64,000 bases of DNA, taken from NCBI RefSeq assembly GCF_036322625.1, contig NZ_AP027266.1, positions 1,677,001 through 1,741,000 on the forward strand. The letters are read 5' to 3'. This document shows positions 49,238 to 59,259 of the stretch, one piece after another (the stretch's first letter is position 1; the number at the start of each line of letters is the position of its first letter). The notes below the pieces were generated by a model. It was not told where the DNA came from, made no database searches, and worked only from the letters and a program-made list of their open reading frames with translations. A program made the translations under genes and the position numbers. The stretch is from Roseicyclus marinus. Lineage in GTDB: Bacteria; Pseudomonadota; Alphaproteobacteria; Rhodobacterales; Rhodobacteraceae.

Positions 49238-52200
49238 CGTGTCGACCGTATCCGTGATCTCGGCCGTGGCGCTCGCCCCCGCAAGGCTCGTCGCCTCGAA
49301 GTTGCCCCCGTGATCGCCGTCACCGTCGCCGTGATGGAGCCTTCGTCCACGTAGACATCGGCATTGTCGAGGCCCGTCACTGTCAGGCTGCCGGTGCCCG
49401 AGGCGTCCAGCGCGACCGTGTATTCCGTGCCGCCAACATCCACCGTCAGGCTCGCCGGGGCACCCGCCTCGGGCGCGTTGCTCAGCGCGAAGTCGAAGGT
49501 CACCGAGGTCGCATCCTCGCTGATGTCGCTCGTCGTCACGCTCACCGTCGTCGTATCGACCGTGTCCGTGACCGAGACATCCACGCTCGCACCGGCGATA
49601 TCCAGCGCCTCGTAATTGCCGCCGGAGGTCGAGGAGACCGAGTAGCTCTGCGTCCCGCCATCGGCATAGACATCGTCGGTGTTGGGATTGGCGAAGGAGA
49701 CAGACCCCGTCGTCTCACCCGCCCCGATCGTGATCTCCGCACCATTGGACAAGGTCAGGACCAGGTCCGTCTCGGGCGCATGCGTCACGCTCGCCGTGAT
49801 CGTGATGTCCGACCCTTCCGCAACCGGAGCCGCCGCAAGCGTCACCGTCGTCGTGTCGACAGTATCCGTGACAGTGACGTCAACGCTCGCGCCGACAATA
49901 TCCAGCGCCTCGTAATTGCCGCCCGAGGTCGAGGAGACCGAGTAGCTCTGCGTCCCGCCATCGGCATAGACATCGTCCGTGTTGGGATTGGCGAAGGAGA
50001 CAGACCCCGTCGTCTCGCCCGCCTCGATCGTGATCTCCGCGCCATTGGACAAGGTCAGGACCAGGTCCGTCTCGGGCGCGTTCGTCACGCTCGCCGTGAT
50101 CGTGATGTCCGATCCTTCGGCAACCGGCGCAGCCGCAAGCGTCACCGTCGTCGTGTCCACCGTATCCGTGATCTCGGCCGTGGCGCTCGCCCCCTCAAGG
50201 CTCGTCGCCTCGAAGTTGCCCCCCGTGATCGCCGTCACCGTCGCCGTGATGGAGCCTTCGTCCACGTAGACATCGGCATTGTCGAGGCCCGTTACCGTCA
50301 GGCTGCCGGCCCCCGAGGCGTCCAGCGCGACCGTGTATTCCGTGCCGCCAACATCCACCGTCAGGCTCGCCGGGACACCCGCCTCGGGCGCGTTGCTCAG
50401 CGCGAAGTCGAAGGTCACCGAGGTCGCATCCTCGCTGATGTCGCTCGTCGTCACGCTCACCGTCGTCGTATCGACCGTGTCCGTGACAGTGACGTCAACG
50501 CTCGCGCCGGCAATATCCAGCGCCTCGTAATTGCCGCCCGAGGTCGAGCTGACCGAGTAGCTCTGCGTCCCGCCATCGGCATAGACATCGTCCGTGTTGG
50601 GATTGGCGAAGGAGACAGACCCCGTCGTCTCGCCCGCCCCGATCGTGATCTCCGCGCCATTGGACAAGGTCAGGACCAGGTCCGTCGCAGGCGCATGCGT
50701 CACGCTCGCCGTGATCGTGATGTCCGACCCTTCCGCAACCGGAGCCGCCGAGAGCGTCACCGTCGTCGTGTCGACCGTATCCGTGATCTCGGCCGTAGCA
50801 CTCGCCCCCTCAAGGCTCGTCGCCTCGAAGTTCCCGCCCGTGATCGCCGTCACAGTCGCCGTGATGGAGCCTTCGTCCACGTAGACATCGGCATTGTCGA
50901 GGCCCGTCACCGTCAGGCTGGCGGCCCCCGTCGCATCGAGCGCGACCGTGTATTCCGTGCCGCCAACATCCACCGTCAGGCTCGCCGGGGCACCCGCCTC
51001 GGGCGCGTTGCTCAGCGCGAAGTCGAAGGTCACCGAGGTCGCATCCTCGCTGATGTCGCTCGTCGTCACGCTGACCGTCGTCGTATCGACCGTGTCCGTG
51101 ACAGTGACATCCACGCTCGCACCGGCGATATCCAGCGCCTCGTAATTGCCGCCCGAGGTCGCGCTGACCGAGTAGCTCTGCGTCCCGCCATCGGCATAGA
51201 CATCGTCGGCATTCGGGTTCGTAAAGCTGACAGACCCCGTCGTCTGACCCGCCCCGATCGTGATCTCCGCGCCATTGGACAAGGTCAGAACCAGGTCCGT
51301 CTCGGGCGCATGCGTCACGCTCGCCGTGATCGTGATGTCCGATCCTTCCGCAACCGGAGCAGCCGAGAGCGTCACGCTGGTCGTGTCGATGGTGTCGCTC
51401 ACCGCGACCGTGGCCGAAGCCGGGGAGATCACCAGGTCCTCGAAGCTCTCGCCCGCGACACTCGCCCCGTTCACCGAGACCGTCACCGCGGAGGCATCGG
51501 CAAAGACATCCTCGCCCTGCGCCGCAACCGTATAGCTCGTGCTCGTCTCGCCCGCCTCGATCGTCACCGTCTCGCCGGTCGAGAGCGTGACCACGAGGTC
51601 ATCCTCCAGCGCCTGGCTCACGCTGACCGTGAAGGAGGCGGCCTGCGCCTCCGTCACATCGCCATCGGAGGCGATGCTCACCGTCACCGTGTCGATGGTG
51701 TCGGTGACGGTGACATCCACGCTCGCACCGGCGATATCCAGCGCCTCGTAATTGCCGCCCGAGGTCGCGCTGACCGAGTAGCTCTGCGTCCCGCCATCGG
51801 CATAGACATCGTCGGCATTCGGGTTCGTAAAGCTGACAGACCCCGTCGTCTGACCCGCCCCGATCGTGATCTCCGCGCCATTGGACAAGGTCAGAACCAG
51901 GTCCGTCTCGGGCGCATGCGTCACGCTCGCCGTGATCGTGATGTCCGATCCTTCCGCAACCGGAGCAGCCGAGAGCGTCACGCTGGTCGTGTCGATGGTG
52001 TCGCTCACCGCGACCGTGGCCGAAGCCGGGGAGATCACCAGGTCCTCGAAGCTCTCGCCCGCGACACTCGCCCCGTTCACCGAGACCGTCACCGCGGAGG
52101 CATCGGCAAAGACATCCTCGCCCTGCGCGGCCACGCTGTAGGTCGTGCTCGTCTGACCCGCCTCGATCGTCACCGTCTCGCCGGTCGAGAGCGTGACCAC

Positions 52201-53430
52201 GAGGTCATCCTCCAGCGCCTGGCTCACGCTGACCGTGAAGGAGGCGGCCTGCGCCTCCGTCACATCGCCATCGGAGGCGATGCTCACCGTCACCGTGTCG
52301 ATGGTGTCGGTGACGGTGACATCCACGCTCGCACCGGCGATATCCAGCGCCTCGTAATTGCCGCCCGAGGTCGCGCTGACCGAGTAGCTCTGCGTCCCGC
52401 CATCGGCATAGACATCGTCGGCATTCGGGTTCGTAAAGCTGACAGACCCCGTCGTCTCGCCCGCCCCGATCGTGATCTCCGCGCCATTGGACAAGGTCAG
52501 GACCAGGTCCGTCTCGGGCGCGTTCGTCACGCTCGCCGTGATCGTGATGTCCGATCCTTCCGCAACCGGAGCAGCCGAGAGCGTCACCGTCGTGGTATCC
52601 ACCGTGTCGCTCACCGCGACCGTGGCCGAAGCCGGGGAGATCACCAGGTCCTCGAAGCTCTCGCCCGCGACACTCGCCCCGCTCACCGAGACCGTCACCG
52701 CGGAGGCATCGGCAAAGACATCCTCGCCCTGCGCGGCCACGCTGTAGCTCGTGCTCGTCTGGCCCGCCTCGATCGTCACCGTCTCGCCGGTCGAGAGCGT
52801 GACCACGAGGTCATCCTCCAGCGCCTGGCTTACGCTGACCGTGAAGGATGCGGCCTGCGCCTCCGTCACATCGCCATCGGAGGTGATGCTCACCGTCACC
52901 GTGTCGATGGTGTCGGTGACGGTGACATCCACGCTCGCACCGGCGATATCCAGCGCCTCGTAATTGCCGCCCGAGGTCGCGCTGACCGAGTAGCTCTGCG
53001 TCCCGCCATCGGCATAGACATCGTCGGCATTCGGGTTCGTAAAGCTGACAGACCCCGTCGTCTGACCCGCCCCGATCGTGATCTCCGCGCCATTGGACAA
53101 GGTCAGAACCAGGTCCGTCTCGGGCGCATGCGTCACGCTCGCCGTGATCGTGATGTCCGATCCTTCCGCAACCGGAGCAGCCGAGAGCGTCACGCTGGTC
53201 GTGTCGATGGTGTCGCTCACCGCGACCGTGGCCGAAGCCGGGGAGATCACCAGGTCCTCGAAGCTCTCGCCCGCGACACTCGCCCCGTTCACCGAGACCG
53301 TCACCGCGGAGGCATCGGCAAAGACATCCTCGCCCTGCGCCGCAACCGTATAGCTCGTGCTCGTCTCGCCCGCCTCGATCGTCACCGTCTCGCCGGTCGA
53401 GAGCGTGACCACGAGGTCATCCTCCAGCGC
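47050..53430 (-). repeat. macro-repeat copy 2 (about 6.4 kb)
   Basis: Partner of 34.6-40.98 kb (offset 12,446) and, over 47.38-52.88 kb, also of 56.48-61.98 kb (offset about 9,098), so this middle copy links all three. The only differences I noticed between the copies in the compared rows are the G-tract length changes. Confidence 0.65.
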
Positions 53431-56400
53431 CTGGCTCACGCTGACCGTGAAGGAGGCGGCCTGCGCCTCCGTCACATCGCCATCGGAGGCGATGCTCACC
53501 GTCACCGTGTCGATGGTGTCGGTGACGGTGACATCCACGCTCGCACCGGCGATATCCAGCGCCTCGTAATTGCCGCCCGAGGTCGCGCTGACCGAGTAGC
53601 TCTGCGTCCCGCCATCGGCATAGACATCGTCGGCATTCGGGTTCGTAAAGCTGACAGACCCCGTCGTCTGACCCGCCCCGATCGTGATCTCCGCGCCATT
53701 GGACAAGGTCAGAACCAGGTCCGTCTCGGGCGCATGCGTCACGCTCGCCGTGATCGTGATGTCCGATCCTTCCGCAACCGGAGCAGCCGAGAGCGTCACG
53801 CTGGTCGTGTCGATGGTGTCGCTCACCGCGACCGTGGCCGAAGCCGGGGAGATCACCAGATCCTCGAAGCTCTCGCCCGCGACGCTCGCCCCGCTCACCG
53901 AGACCGTCACCGCGGAGGCATCGGCAAAGACATCCTCGCCCTGCGCGGCCACGCTGTAGGTCGTGCTCGTCTGACCCGCCTCGATCGTCACCGTCTCGCC
54001 GGTCGAGAGCGTGACCACGAGGTCATCCTCCAGCGCCTGGCTCACGCTGACCGTGAAGGAGGCGGCCTGCGCCTCCGTCACATCGCCATCGGAGGCGATG
54101 CTCACCGTCACCGTGTCGATGGTGTCGGTGACGGTGACATCCACGCTCGCACCGGCGATATCCAGCGCCTCGTAATTGCCGCCCGAGGTCGAGGAGACCG
54201 AGTAGCTCTGCGTCCCGCCATCGGCATAGACATCATCGGTGTTGGGATTGGCGAAGGAGACAGACCCCGTCGTCTGCCCCGCCCCGATCGTGATCTCCGC
54301 GCCATTGGACAAGGTCAGAACCAGGTCCGTCTCGGGCGCATCCGTCACGCTCGCCGTGATCGTGATGTCCGATCCTTCCGCAACCGGAGCAGCCGAGAGC
54401 GTCACGCTGGTCGTGTCGATGGTGTCGCTCACCGCGACCGTGGCCGAAGCCGGGGAGATCACCAGGTCCTCGAAGCTCTCGCCCGCGACACTCGCCCCGT
54501 TCACCGAGACCGTCACCGCGGAGGCATCGGCAAAGACATCCTCGCCCTGCGCGGCCACGCTGTAGGTCGTGCTCGTCTGACCCGCCTCGATCGTCACCGT
54601 CTCGCCGGTCGAGAGCGTGACCACGAGGTCATCCTCCAGCGCCTGGCTCACGCTGACCGTGAAGGAGGCGGCCTGCGCCTCCGTCACATCGCCATCGGAG
54701 GCGATGCTCACCGTCACCGTGTCGATGGTGTCGGTGACGGTGACATCCACGCTCGCACCGGCGATATCCAGCGCCTCGTAATTGCCGCCCGAGGTCGAGG
54801 AGACCGAGTAGCTCTGCGTCCCGCCATCGGCATAGACATCATCGGTGTTGGGATTGGCGAAGGAGACAGACCCCGTCGTCTCGCCCGCCCCGATCGTGAT
54901 CGTCTCGCCATTGGACAGCGTCAGAACCAGGTCCGTCTCGGGCGCATGCGTCACGCTCGCCGTGATCGTGATGTCCGATCCTTCCGCAACCGGAGCCGCC
55001 GAGAGCGTCACGCTGGTCGTGTCGATGGTGTCGCTCACCGCGACCGTGGCCGAAGCCGGGGAGATCACCAGATCCTCGAAGCTCTCGCCCGCGACGCTCG
55101 CCCCGCTCACCGAGACCGTCACCGCGGAGGCATCGGCAAAGACATCCTCGCCCTGCGCGGCCACGCTGTAGGTCGTGCTCGTCTGACCCGCCTCGATCGT
55201 CACCGTCTCGCCGGTCGAGAGCGTGACCACGAGGTCATCCTCCAGCGCCTGGCTCACGCTGACCGTGAAGGAGGCGGCCTGCGCCTCCGTCACATCGCCA
55301 TCGGAGGCGATGCTCACCGTCACCGTGTCGATGGTGTCGGTGACGGTGACATCCACGCTCGCACCGGCGATATCCAGCGCCTCGTAATTGCCGCCCGAGG
55401 TCGAGGAGACCGAGTAGCTCTGCGTCCCGCCATCGGCATAGACATCATCGGTGTTGGGATTGGCGAAGGAGACAGACCCCGTCGTCTGCCCCGCCCCGAT
55501 CGTGATCTCCGCGCCATTGGACAAGGTCAGAACCAGGTCCGTCTCGGGCGCATCCGTCACGCTCGCCGTGATCGTGATGTCCGACCCTTCCGCAACCGGA
55601 GCCGCCGAGAGCGTCACGCTGGTCGTGTCCACCGTATCCGTGACAGTGACGTCAACGCTCGCGCCGGCAATATCCAGCGCCTCGTAATTGCCGCCCGAGG
55701 TCGAGCTCACCGAGTAGCTCTGCGTCCCGCCGTCGGCATAGACGTCATCGGTGTTGGGGTTCGCGAAGGAGACAGACCCCGTCGTCTGACCCGCCCCGAT
55801 CCTGATCGTCTCGCCATTGGACAAGGTCAGGACCAGGTCCGTCTCAGGCGCGTTCGTCACGCTCGCCGTGATCGTGATGTCCGACCCTTCCGCAACCGGA
55901 GCAGCCGAGAGCGTCACGCTGGTCGTGTCGATGGTATCCGTGACCGACACATCCACGCTCGCACCGGCAATATCCAGCGCCTCGTAATTGCCGCCCGAGG
56001 TCGAGGAGACCGAGTAGCTCTGCGTCCCGCCATCGGCATAGACGTCATCGGTGTTGGGGTTCGCGAAGGAGACAGACCCCGTCGTCTGCCCCGCCCCGAT
56101 CCTGATCGTCTCGCCATTGGACAAGGTCAGGACCAGGTCCGTCTCAGGCGCGTTCGTCACGCTCGCCGTGATCGTGATGTCCGATCCTTCCGCAACAGGT
56201 GCAGCCGAGAGCGTCACGCTGGTCGTATCCACCGTGTCCGTAACAGTGACGTCAACGCTCGCGCCGGCGATATCGAGCGCCTCGTAATTGCCGCCCGAGG
56301 TCGAGGAGACCGAGTAGCTCTGCGTCCCGCCATCGGCATAGACATCGTCCGTGTTGGGGTTGGCGAAGGAGACAGATCCCGTCGTCTCGCCCGCCCCGAT

Positions 56401-59259
56401 CGTGATCGTCTCACCATTGGACAAGGTCAGGACCAGGTCCGTCTCAGGCGCGTTCGTCACGCTCGCCGTGATCGTGATGTCCGACCCTTCCGCAACCGGA
56501 GCAGCCGCAAGCGTCACCGTCGTGGTGTCGATGGTATCCGTAACCGTGACATCGACGCTCGCGCCAGTGAGATCCAGCGCCTCGTAATTGCCGCCCGAGG
56601 TCGAGGAGACCGAGTAGCTCTGCGTCCCGCCATCGGCATAGACATCGTCGGTGTTGGGATTGGCGAAGGAGACAGACCCCGTCGTCTGACCCGCCCCGAT
56701 CGTGATCTCCGCGCCATTGGACAGCGTCAGGACCAGGTCCGTCTCGGGCGCATTCGTCACGCTCGCCGTGATCGTGATGTCCGATCCTTCCGCAACCGGA
56801 GCAGCCGAGAGCGTCACGCTGGTCGTGTCGATGGTATCCGTGACAGCGACATCCACGCTCGCGCCGGCAATATCCAGCGCCTCGTAATTGCCGCCCGAGG
56901 TCGAGGAGACCGAGTAGCTCTGCGTCCCGCCATCGGCGTAGACGTCATCGGTGTTCGGGTTCGCGAAGGAGACAGAGCCCGTCGTCTCGCCCGCCCCGAT
57001 CGTGATCGTCTCGCCATTCGACAAGGTCAGGACCAGGTCCGTCTCAGGCGCATTCGTCACGCTCGCCGTGATCGTGATGTCGCTGCCTTCCGCAACAGGT
57101 GCAGCCGAGAGCGTCACGCTGGTCGTGTCGATGGTATCCGTGACCGACACATCCACGCTCGCACCGGCAATATCCAACGCCTCGTAATTGCCGCCCGAGG
57201 TCGCGCTGACCGAGTAGCTCTGCGTCCCGCCGTCGGCATAGACGTCATCGGTGTTGGGATTGGCGAAGGAGACAGACCCCGTCGTCTCGCCCGCCCCGAT
57301 CGTGATCGTCTCGCCATTGGACAAGGTCAGGACCAGGTCCGTCTCGGGCGCGTTCGTCACGCTCGCCGTGATCGTGATGTCGCTGCCTTCCGCGACCGGC
57401 GCAGCCGAGAGCGTCACCGTGGTCGTATCGACCGTGTCGCTCACCGCGACCGTGGCCGAAGCAGGCGCGATCACCAGATCCTCGAAGCTCTCGCCCGCGA
57501 CGCTCGCCCCGCTCACCGAGACCGTCACCGCGGAGGCATCGGCAAAGACATCCTCGCCCTGTGCGGCCACGCTGTAGGTCGTGCTCGTCTGGCCCGCCTC
57601 GATCGTCACCGTCTCGCCGGTCGAGAGCGTGACCACGAGGTCATCCTCAAGAGCCTGGCTCACGCTGACCGTGAAGGAGGCGGCCTGCGCCTCCGTCACA
57701 TCGCCATCGGAGGTGATGCTTACCGTCACCGTGTCGATGGTGTCGGTAACCGTGACATCCACGCTCGCACCGGCAATATCCAGCGCCTCGTAATTGCCGC
57801 CCGAGGTCGAGGAGACCGAGTAGCTCTGCGTCCCGCCATCGGCATAGACGTCATCGGTGTTGGGATTGGCGAAGGAGACAGAGCCCGTCGTCTGACCCGC
57901 CCCGATCGTGATCGTCTCGCCATTGGACAAGGTCAGGACCAGGTCCGTCTCGGGCGCGTTCGTCACGCTCGCCGTGATCGTGATGTCCGATCCTTCCGCA
58001 ACCGGCGCAGCCGAGAGCGTCACGCTGGTCGTGTCGATGGTGTCGCTCACCGCGACCGTGGCCGAAGCCGGGGAGATCACCAGATCCTCGAAGCTCTCGC
58101 CCGCGACGCTCGCCCCGCTCACCGAGACCGTCACCGCGGAGGCATCGGCAAAGACATCCTCGCCCTGCGCGGCCACGCTGTAGGTCGTGCTCGTCTGGCC
58201 CGCCTCGATCGTCACCGTCTCGCCGGTCGAGAGCGTGACCACGAGGTCATCCTCAAGAGCCTGGCTCACGCTGACCGTGAAGGAGGCGGCCTGCGCCTCC
58301 GTCACATCGCCATCGGAGGTGATCGACACCGTCACCGTGTCGACCGTATCCGTGATCTCGGCCGTGGCGCTCGCCCCCGCAAGGCTCGTCGCCTCGAAGT
58401 TGCCCCCCGTGATCGCCGTCACCGTCGCCGTGATGGAGCCTTCGTCCACGTAGACATCGGCATTGTCGAGGCCCGTCACTGTCAGGCTGCCGGTGCCCGA
58501 GGCGTCCAGCGCGACCGTGTATTCCGTGCCGCCAACATCCACCGTCAGGCTCGCCGGGGCACCCGCCTCGGGCGCGTTGCTCAGCGCGAAGTCGAAGGTC
58601 ACCGAGGTCGCATCCTCGCTGATGTCGCTCGTCGTCACGCTCACCGTCGTCGTATCGACCGTGTCCGTGACCGAGACATCCACGCTCGCACCGGCGATAT
58701 CCAGCGCCTCGTAATTGCCGCCGGAGGTCGAGGAGACCGAGTAGCTCTGCGTCCCGCCATCGGCATAGACATCGTCGGTGTTGGGATTGGCGAAGGAGAC
58801 AGACCCCGTCGTCTCACCCGCCCCGATCGTGATCTCCGCACCATTGGACAAGGTCAGGACCAGGTCCGTCTCGGGCGCATGCGTCACGCTCGCCGTGATC
58901 GTGATGTCCGACCCTTCCGCAACCGGAGCCGCCGCAAGCGTCACCGTCGTCGTGTCGACAGTATCCGTGACAGTGACGTCAACGCTCGCGCCGACAATAT
59001 CCAGCGCCTCGTAATTGCCGCCCGAGGTCGAGGAGACCGAGTAGCTCTGCGTCCCGCCATCGGCATAGACATCGTCCGTGTTGGGATTGGCGAAGGAGAC
59101 AGACCCCGTCGTCTCGCCCGCCTCGATCGTGATCTCCGCGCCATTGGACAAGGTCAGGACCAGGTCCGTCTCGGGCGCGTTCGTCACGCTCGCCGTGATC
59201 GTGATGTCCGATCCTTCGGCAACCGGCGCAGCCGCAAGCGTCACCGTCGTCGTGTCCAC
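49234..59259 (-). CDS. giant adhesin, segment 2 (repeat modules only)
   Basis: A 3341-residue open frame between two frameshifts, made of tandem Ig-like modules and nothing else. It has no signal, no RTX motif and no credible independent start: the first in-frame start codon is a GTG (VDTTTV read as Met) inside a module, without a ribosome-binding site. It therefore represents the continuation of segment 1. Around 47.4-52.9 kb and 56.5-62.0 kb the sequence repeats almost exactly (offset about 9,098 nt), so much of the segment has near-identical copies elsewhere in the array. Confidence 0.7.
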   Translation of the reverse strand: MDTTTVTLAAAPVAEGSDITITASVTNAPETDLVLTLSNGAEITIEAGETTGSVSFANPNTDDVYADGGTQSYSVSSTSGGNYEALDIVGASVDVTVTDTVDTTTVTLAAAPVAEGSDITITASVTHAPETDLVLTLSNGAEITIGAGETTGSVSFANPNTDDVYADGGTQSYSVSSTSGGNYEALDIAGASVDVSVTDTVDTTTVSVTTSDISEDATSVTFDFALSNAPEAGAPASLTVDVGGTEYTVALDASGTGSLTVTGLDNADVYVDEGSITATVTAITGGNFEATSLAGASATAEITDTVDTVTVSITSDGDVTEAQAASFTVSVSQALEDDLVVTLSTGETVTIEAGQTSTTYSVAAQGEDVFADASAVTVSVSGASVAGESFEDLVISPASATVAVSDTIDTTSVTLSAAPVAEGSDITITASVTNAPETDLVLTLSNGETITIGAGQTTGSVSFANPNTDDVYADGGTQSYSVSSTSGGNYEALDIAGASVDVTVTDTIDTVTVSITSDGDVTEAQAASFTVSVSQALEDDLVVTLSTGETVTIEAGQTSTTYSVAAQGEDVFADASAVTVSVSGASVAGESFEDLVIAPASATVAVSDTVDTTTVTLSAAPVAEGSDITITASVTNAPETDLVLTLSNGETITIGAGETTGSVSFANPNTDDVYADGGTQSYSVSATSGGNYEALDIAGASVDVSVTDTIDTTSVTLSAAPVAEGSDITITASVTNAPETDLVLTLSNGETITIGAGETTGSVSFANPNTDDVYADGGTQSYSVSSTSGGNYEALDIAGASVDVAVTDTIDTTSVTLSAAPVAEGSDITITASVTNAPETDLVLTLSNGAEITIGAGQTTGSVSFANPNTDDVYADGGTQSYSVSSTSGGNYEALDLTGASVDVTVTDTIDTTTVTLAAAPVAEGSDITITASVTNAPETDLVLTLSNGETITIGAGETTGSVSFANPNTDDVYADGGTQSYSVSSTSGGNYEALDIAGASVDVTVTDTVDTTSVTLSAAPVAEGSDITITASVTNAPETDLVLTLSNGETIRIGAGQTTGSVSFANPNTDDVYADGGTQSYSVSSTSGGNYEALDIAGASVDVSVTDTIDTTSVTLSAAPVAEGSDITITASVTNAPETDLVLTLSNGETIRIGAGQTTGSVSFANPNTDDVYADGGTQSYSVSSTSGGNYEALDIAGASVDVTVTDTVDTTSVTLSAAPVAEGSDITITASVTDAPETDLVLTLSNGAEITIGAGQTTGSVSFANPNTDDVYADGGTQSYSVSSTSGGNYEALDIAGASVDVTVTDTIDTVTVSIASDGDVTEAQAASFTVSVSQALEDDLVVTLSTGETVTIEAGQTSTTYSVAAQGEDVFADASAVTVSVSGASVAGESFEDLVISPASATVAVSDTIDTTSVTLSAAPVAEGSDITITASVTHAPETDLVLTLSNGETITIGAGETTGSVSFANPNTDDVYADGGTQSYSVSSTSGGNYEALDIAGASVDVTVTDTIDTVTVSIASDGDVTEAQAASFTVSVSQALEDDLVVTLSTGETVTIEAGQTSTTYSVAAQGEDVFADASAVTVSVNGASVAGESFEDLVISPASATVAVSDTIDTTSVTLSAAPVAEGSDITITASVTDAPETDLVLTLSNGAEITIGAGQTTGSVSFANPNTDDVYADGGTQSYSVSSTSGGNYEALDIAGASVDVTVTDTIDTVTVSIASDGDVTEAQAASFTVSVSQALEDDLVVTLSTGETVTIEAGQTSTTYSVAAQGEDVFADASAVTVSVSGASVAGESFEDLVISPASATVAVSDTIDTTSVTLSAAPVAEGSDITITASVTHAPETDLVLTLSNGAEITIGAGQTTGSVSFTNPNADDVYADGGTQSYSVSATSGGNYEALDIAGASVDVTVTDTIDTVTVSIASDGDVTEAQAASFTVSVSQALEDDLVVTLSTGETVTIEAGETSTSYTVAAQGEDVFADASAVTVSVNGASVAGESFEDLVISPASATVAVSDTIDTTSVTLSAAPVAEGSDITITASVTHAPETDLVLTLSNGAEITIGAGQTTGSVSFTNPNADDVYADGGTQSYSVSATSGGNYEALDIAGASVDVTVTDTIDTVTVSITSDGDVTEAQAASFTVSVSQALEDDLVVTLSTGETVTIEAGQTSTSYSVAAQGEDVFADASAVTVSVSGASVAGESFEDLVISPASATVAVSDTVDTTTVTLSAAPVAEGSDITITASVTNAPETDLVLTLSNGAEITIGAGETTGSVSFTNPNADDVYADGGTQSYSVSATSGGNYEALDIAGASVDVTVTDTIDTVTVSIASDGDVTEAQAASFTVSVSQALEDDLVVTLSTGETVTIEAGQTSTTYSVAAQGEDVFADASAVTVSVNGASVAGESFEDLVISPASATVAVSDTIDTTSVTLSAAPVAEGSDITITASVTHAPETDLVLTLSNGAEITIGAGQTTGSVSFTNPNADDVYADGGTQSYSVSATSGGNYEALDIAGASVDVTVTDTIDTVTVSIASDGDVTEAQAASFTVSVSQALEDDLVVTLSTGETVTIEAGETSTSYTVAAQGEDVFADASAVTVSVNGASVAGESFEDLVISPASATVAVSDTIDTTSVTLSAAPVAEGSDITITASVTHAPETDLVLTLSNGAEITIGAGQTTGSVSFTNPNADDVYADGGTQSYSVSATSGGNYEALDIAGASVDVTVTDTVDTTTVSVTTSDISEDATSVTFDFALSNAPEAGAPASLTVDVGGTEYTVALDATGAASLTVTGLDNADVYVDEGSITATVTAITGGNFEATSLEGASATAEITDTVDTTTVTLSAAPVAEGSDITITASVTHAPATDLVLTLSNGAEITIGAGETTGSVSFANPNTDDVYADGGTQSYSVSSTSGGNYEALDIAGASVDVTVTDTVDTTTVSVTTSDISEDATSVTFDFALSNAPEAGVPASLTVDVGGTEYTVALDASGAGSLTVTGLDNADVYVDEGSITATVTAITGGNFEATSLEGASATAEITDTVDTTTVTLAAAPVAEGSDITITASVTNAPETDLVLTLSNGAEITIEAGETTGSVSFANPNTDDVYADGGTQSYSVSSTSGGNYEALDIVGASVDVTVTDTVDTTTVTLAAAPVAEGSDITITASVTHAPETDLVLTLSNGAEITIGAGETTGSVSFANPNTDDVYADGGTQSYSVSSTSGGNYEALDIAGASVDVSVTDTVDTTTVSVTTSDISEDATSVTFDFALSNAPEAGAPASLTVDVGGTEYTVALDASGTGSLTVTGLDNADVYVDEGSITATVTAITGATSRRRALRGRAPRPRSRIRSTR
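49305..49309 (-). other. frameshift site 2: G5 instead of G6
   Basis: The same 1-nt loss in the same C-module codons. The macro-repeat partners at 36859-36864 and 58403-58408 both have six, so the surrounding sequence is otherwise the same. Confidence 0.85.
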